From Acidobacteriaceae bacterium (GTDB lineage Bacteria; Acidobacteriota; Terriglobia; Terriglobales; Acidobacteriaceae), in NCBI GenBank assembly GCA_903642235.1, contig CAHJWL010000005.1, positions 1 through 64,000 of the forward strand: a DNA stretch of 64,000 bases. The letters are read 5' to 3'. The notes under the pieces were generated by a model. That model was not told where the DNA came from. It ran no database searches and saw only the letters and a program-made list of their open reading frames with translations. Made by a program: the position numbers and the translations under genes. This document shows, piece by piece, positions 62,321 to 64,000 of the stretch (position 1 is its first letter; every line of letters starts with the position of its first letter).

Positions 62321-62824
62321 ATGGCGACGAGGCGCAAGGGCAGGGGAGCGTACATGATTTCGGCGGTGGCGGAGATGTACGAGATTCATCCCCAGACGCT
62401 GCGGCTGTATGAGCGGGAGGGCCTGCTCCGGCCGTCGCGATCGGATGGGAATACGCGGCTGTATACGGATGAGGATCTGGAACGGCTGGAGTTCATCTTG
62501 AATCTGGCGCGGGATCTGGGAGTGAACATCGCCGGTATCGCGATCGTGCTGCAGATGCGCGAGCGGATGGAAGAGATGAATCGGCAGATGCAGGGCTTTG
62601 TGGATTATGTGCGGACGGAGATGCTAAGCCGCATGCAAGGGTACGGGCAGACGCAGGAGGCAGGGCTGGTGCCGGTGGGACGGCCCATGGTGGTTCCGCC
62701 TGTGAGTGCAGCGAGGACAGCGGGAACGAAAGGAGCGGAGCCGAGAGTTGCGGCGATCAAGGCAGCTGCTGTGAAGGTCTCAGGCGTCAGGATCTCGGCG
62801 ACGAAGAAGCGGGCGGGCCGTTGA
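62321..62824 (+). CDS. hspR: MerR-family heat-shock repressor HspR
   Basis: The 167-residue protein has the HspR-type MerR DNA-binding domain: YMISAVAEMYEIHPQTLRLY, EREGLLRPSRSDGNTRLYT, then DLGVNIAGIAIVLQMRERME. HspR represses dnaK operons by binding HAIR operators, together with DnaK in actinobacteria. The C-terminal 60 residues are Ala/Lys/Val-rich and not part of the family core. A HAIR-like site lies in front of dnaK in this window. The stop overlaps the start of the hpnI-like gene. Confidence 0.85.
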   Translation: MATRRKGRGAYMISAVAEMYEIHPQTLRLYEREGLLRPSRSDGNTRLYTDEDLERLEFILNLARDLGVNIAGIAIVLQMRERMEEMNRQMQGFVDYVRTEMLSRMQGYGQTQEAGLVPVGRPMVVPPVSAARTAGTKGAEPRVAAIKAAAVKVSGVRISATKKRAGR

Positions 62825-63999
62825 CAGTGCGTCACGGAGTCGAAAGAGGTCTGTTCTGGGTAGCGGTCGTGGGAACGGTGACGTCGACGATCTATAGCGT
62901 GATGGTGGCGGTCGCGTCGGTTCGGTTCGGCCGACGGAAGCGGCGGGAGGACAGAAGGTCAACCCTGTACCTGCCGCCCGTGAGTGTGTTGAAGCCGCTC
63001 CACGGTGCGGAGCCGGGGCTTGAAGAGAGTTTGCGGCGCTTTTTCTTACAGGAGTATCCGGAGTACGAGGTGATCTTCTGCGCGCGACAGGAGAGTGATG
63101 CGGGGCTGCGGCTGGCGCGGCGTGTGGCGGCCGAGTACCCGGAAGTTCCGGCGCGGTTCATCGCGTGTGGCGAGCCACAGTTTCCGAATGCGAAGATGTG
63201 GTCGCTCGCGGTGCTGAGCGAGGCTGCGCGCTTCGAGACATTGGTGACGAGCGACGCGGACGCGCGGGTGGCGCCGGACTATCTGCGACGGTGTGTGCAG
63301 GTCCTGGCGGATGGGCGCACGGAGCTGGCATCGTGTCTTTATGTTGGCCGGACAGAGGGCGGCTTTGCGGCGCAGCTCGATGCGGTGGGCAAGAGTGTCG
63401 AGATGACGGGCGGCATTCTGGTAGCGGAGATGGTGGAACGCGGAACCAGGTTTGCGATCGGCGTGACGATGATCCTGCGGCGGCGGGCGTTTGCCGAGGC
63501 GGGCGGCTACGAGGAGCTCGGGCAGTTTTATGCCGAGGACTTTGTGCTTGGTAATCGGCTGGCGGAGCGGGGACATCACGTGCGGGTGGCGAATCACGTA
63601 ATCCGGCTGATGGTCCTTCCGCAGGGTCTGCGGTTGTCGTTCCTCGACCAGGTGCGATGGATGAAGAGCACGCGACGGTCACGGCCGGCAGGACATCTGG
63701 GAACGGGGTTGACGTTTGCAGTTCCGTTTGGCGCGATCGGCCTGCTGTGGGGGCTGGTGGCGGGGATGCCGGCGGCGGGGCTGCTGTGGCTGCTGGGGAC
63801 GTGTGTGGATCGGTGGCTGATGGCGGCGTTGGTGCTGTGGGCACTTGAGGATGAGCAACGAGGCTGGCCGACGGCGATCTATCCGGTGCGCGATCTGATG
63901 GGGGGAGCGGTCTGGGTGGCGAGCTATCTCGGCAGCCGCATGCAGTACCACGGTGGGGCGTATGAGCTTGATGCAGGAGGGAAGTTCCGGGCGGTGTAG
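62821..63999 (+). CDS. hpnI: Hopanoid-type glycosyltransferase (HpnI, GT21-like)
   Basis: The 392-residue membrane protein belongs to the ceramide-glucosyltransferase-like GT2/GT21 group. It has an N-terminal membrane helix, VSVLKPLHGAEPGLEESLRR, the metal-binding TSDADARV, the catalytic region QFYAEDFVLG and the Q-x-x-R-W signature (DQVRW), then C-terminal membrane helices. HpnI adds N-acetylglucosamine to diploptene-derived hopanoids in hopanoid producers. The start is TTG overlapping the hspR stop (TTGA), with a GTG 6 bases later as alternative. No other hopanoid gene is in the window. Confidence 0.8.
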   Translation: MTVRHGVERGLFWVAVVGTVTSTIYSVMVAVASVRFGRRKRREDRRSTLYLPPVSVLKPLHGAEPGLEESLRRFFLQEYPEYEVIFCARQESDAGLRLARRVAAEYPEVPARFIACGEPQFPNAKMWSLAVLSEAARFETLVTSDADARVAPDYLRRCVQVLADGRTELASCLYVGRTEGGFAAQLDAVGKSVEMTGGILVAEMVERGTRFAIGVTMILRRRAFAEAGGYEELGQFYAEDFVLGNRLAERGHHVRVANHVIRLMVLPQGLRLSFLDQVRWMKSTRRSRPAGHLGTGLTFAVPFGAIGLLWGLVAGMPAAGLLWLLGTCVDRWLMAALVLWALEDEQRGWPTAIYPVRDLMGGAVWVASYLGSRMQYHGGAYELDAGGKFRAV

Positions 64000-64000
64000 T

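Noticed and set aside
1..64000. CRISPR array, prophage, integrase or toxin-antitoxin module
   Set aside because: No regularly spaced identical repeats, phage structural genes, recombinases or paired small toxin genes could be recognised on either strand.

Overview
The window reads as chromosomal DNA of an Acidobacteriota member, probably Terriglobia (Terriglobus/Granulicella/Edaphobacter-like). The reasons are high GC, an Oar-type TonB-dependent receptor with a carboxypeptidase-regulatory-like N-terminus, a MerR-type HspR with a HAIR-like operator in front of dnaK, an HpnI-type hopanoid glycosyltransferase, and DUF1844, DUF3467 and FlgO/TPR proteins. The genus is inference. No prophage, insertion sequence, CRISPR array or rRNA was seen. 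One tRNA gene is present.

Region by region. 0-1 kb: the tail of an upstream gene and a small membrane-protein gene broken by a frameshift in a T7 run. 1-4.6 kb (minus): a four-gene unit, ygfZ-like, DUF1844, PhnP-like beta-lactamase-fold hydrolase, ribF. 4.7-13.4 kb: a secreted HExxH metallopeptidase-like protein, mtnP, an SDR epimerase, an acyltransferase-3 membrane protein, a PfkB sugar kinase and a large membrane glycosyltransferase. 13.4-17.5 kb: a tightly overlapping cluster of a DapF-like protein, an S66 LD-carboxypeptidase and Mpl, followed by PlsC; this looks like peptidoglycan recycling. 17.4-23.9 kb (minus): SPOR protein, beta-barrel protein, NfeD-like membrane protein, FlgO/TPR protein, GT39-type glycosyltransferase, DUF3467, tRNA-Leu(UAG) and a small helical protein. 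24-34 kb: the TonB-dependent receptor diverges from a GH2 exo-glycosidase, followed by an M28 peptidase with a truncated receptor N-terminus upstream, then an aldo/keto reductase.

34-49 kb: two small membrane proteins, an A-type Fe-S carrier, a GT87-like protein, and type IV pilus/type II secretion genes in three pieces (pilC/gspF; pilB/gspE; pilM-N-O-P plus a pseudopilin). Between them lie a Gfo/Idh oxidoreductase, a frameshifted HdeD-like gene, an S9 peptidase and a decayed Uma2 gene. 48.9-54.1 kb (minus): BNR-repeat protein, alpha/beta hydrolase, membrane protein, DHA2 efflux pump and a lipoprotein. 54.4-64 kb: a stress and envelope region with dnaK, a small protein, a membrane-anchored protein, a Fpg/Nei glycosylase, dnaJ, a LolA-like protein, an SDR, hspR and hpnI.

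The most notable observations are a DapF-like enzyme with both catalytic cysteines replaced by serine inside a peptidoglycan-recycling operon; a dispersed palindrome-like repeat family with one copy inside a coding sequence; a pseudopilin lacking Glu+5 and carrying a long Ser/Gly domain, next to a PilM lacking its usual nucleotide-binding signature; and HspR overlapping a hopanoid glycosyltransferase gene. No wholly new multi-gene system could be established from sequence alone.
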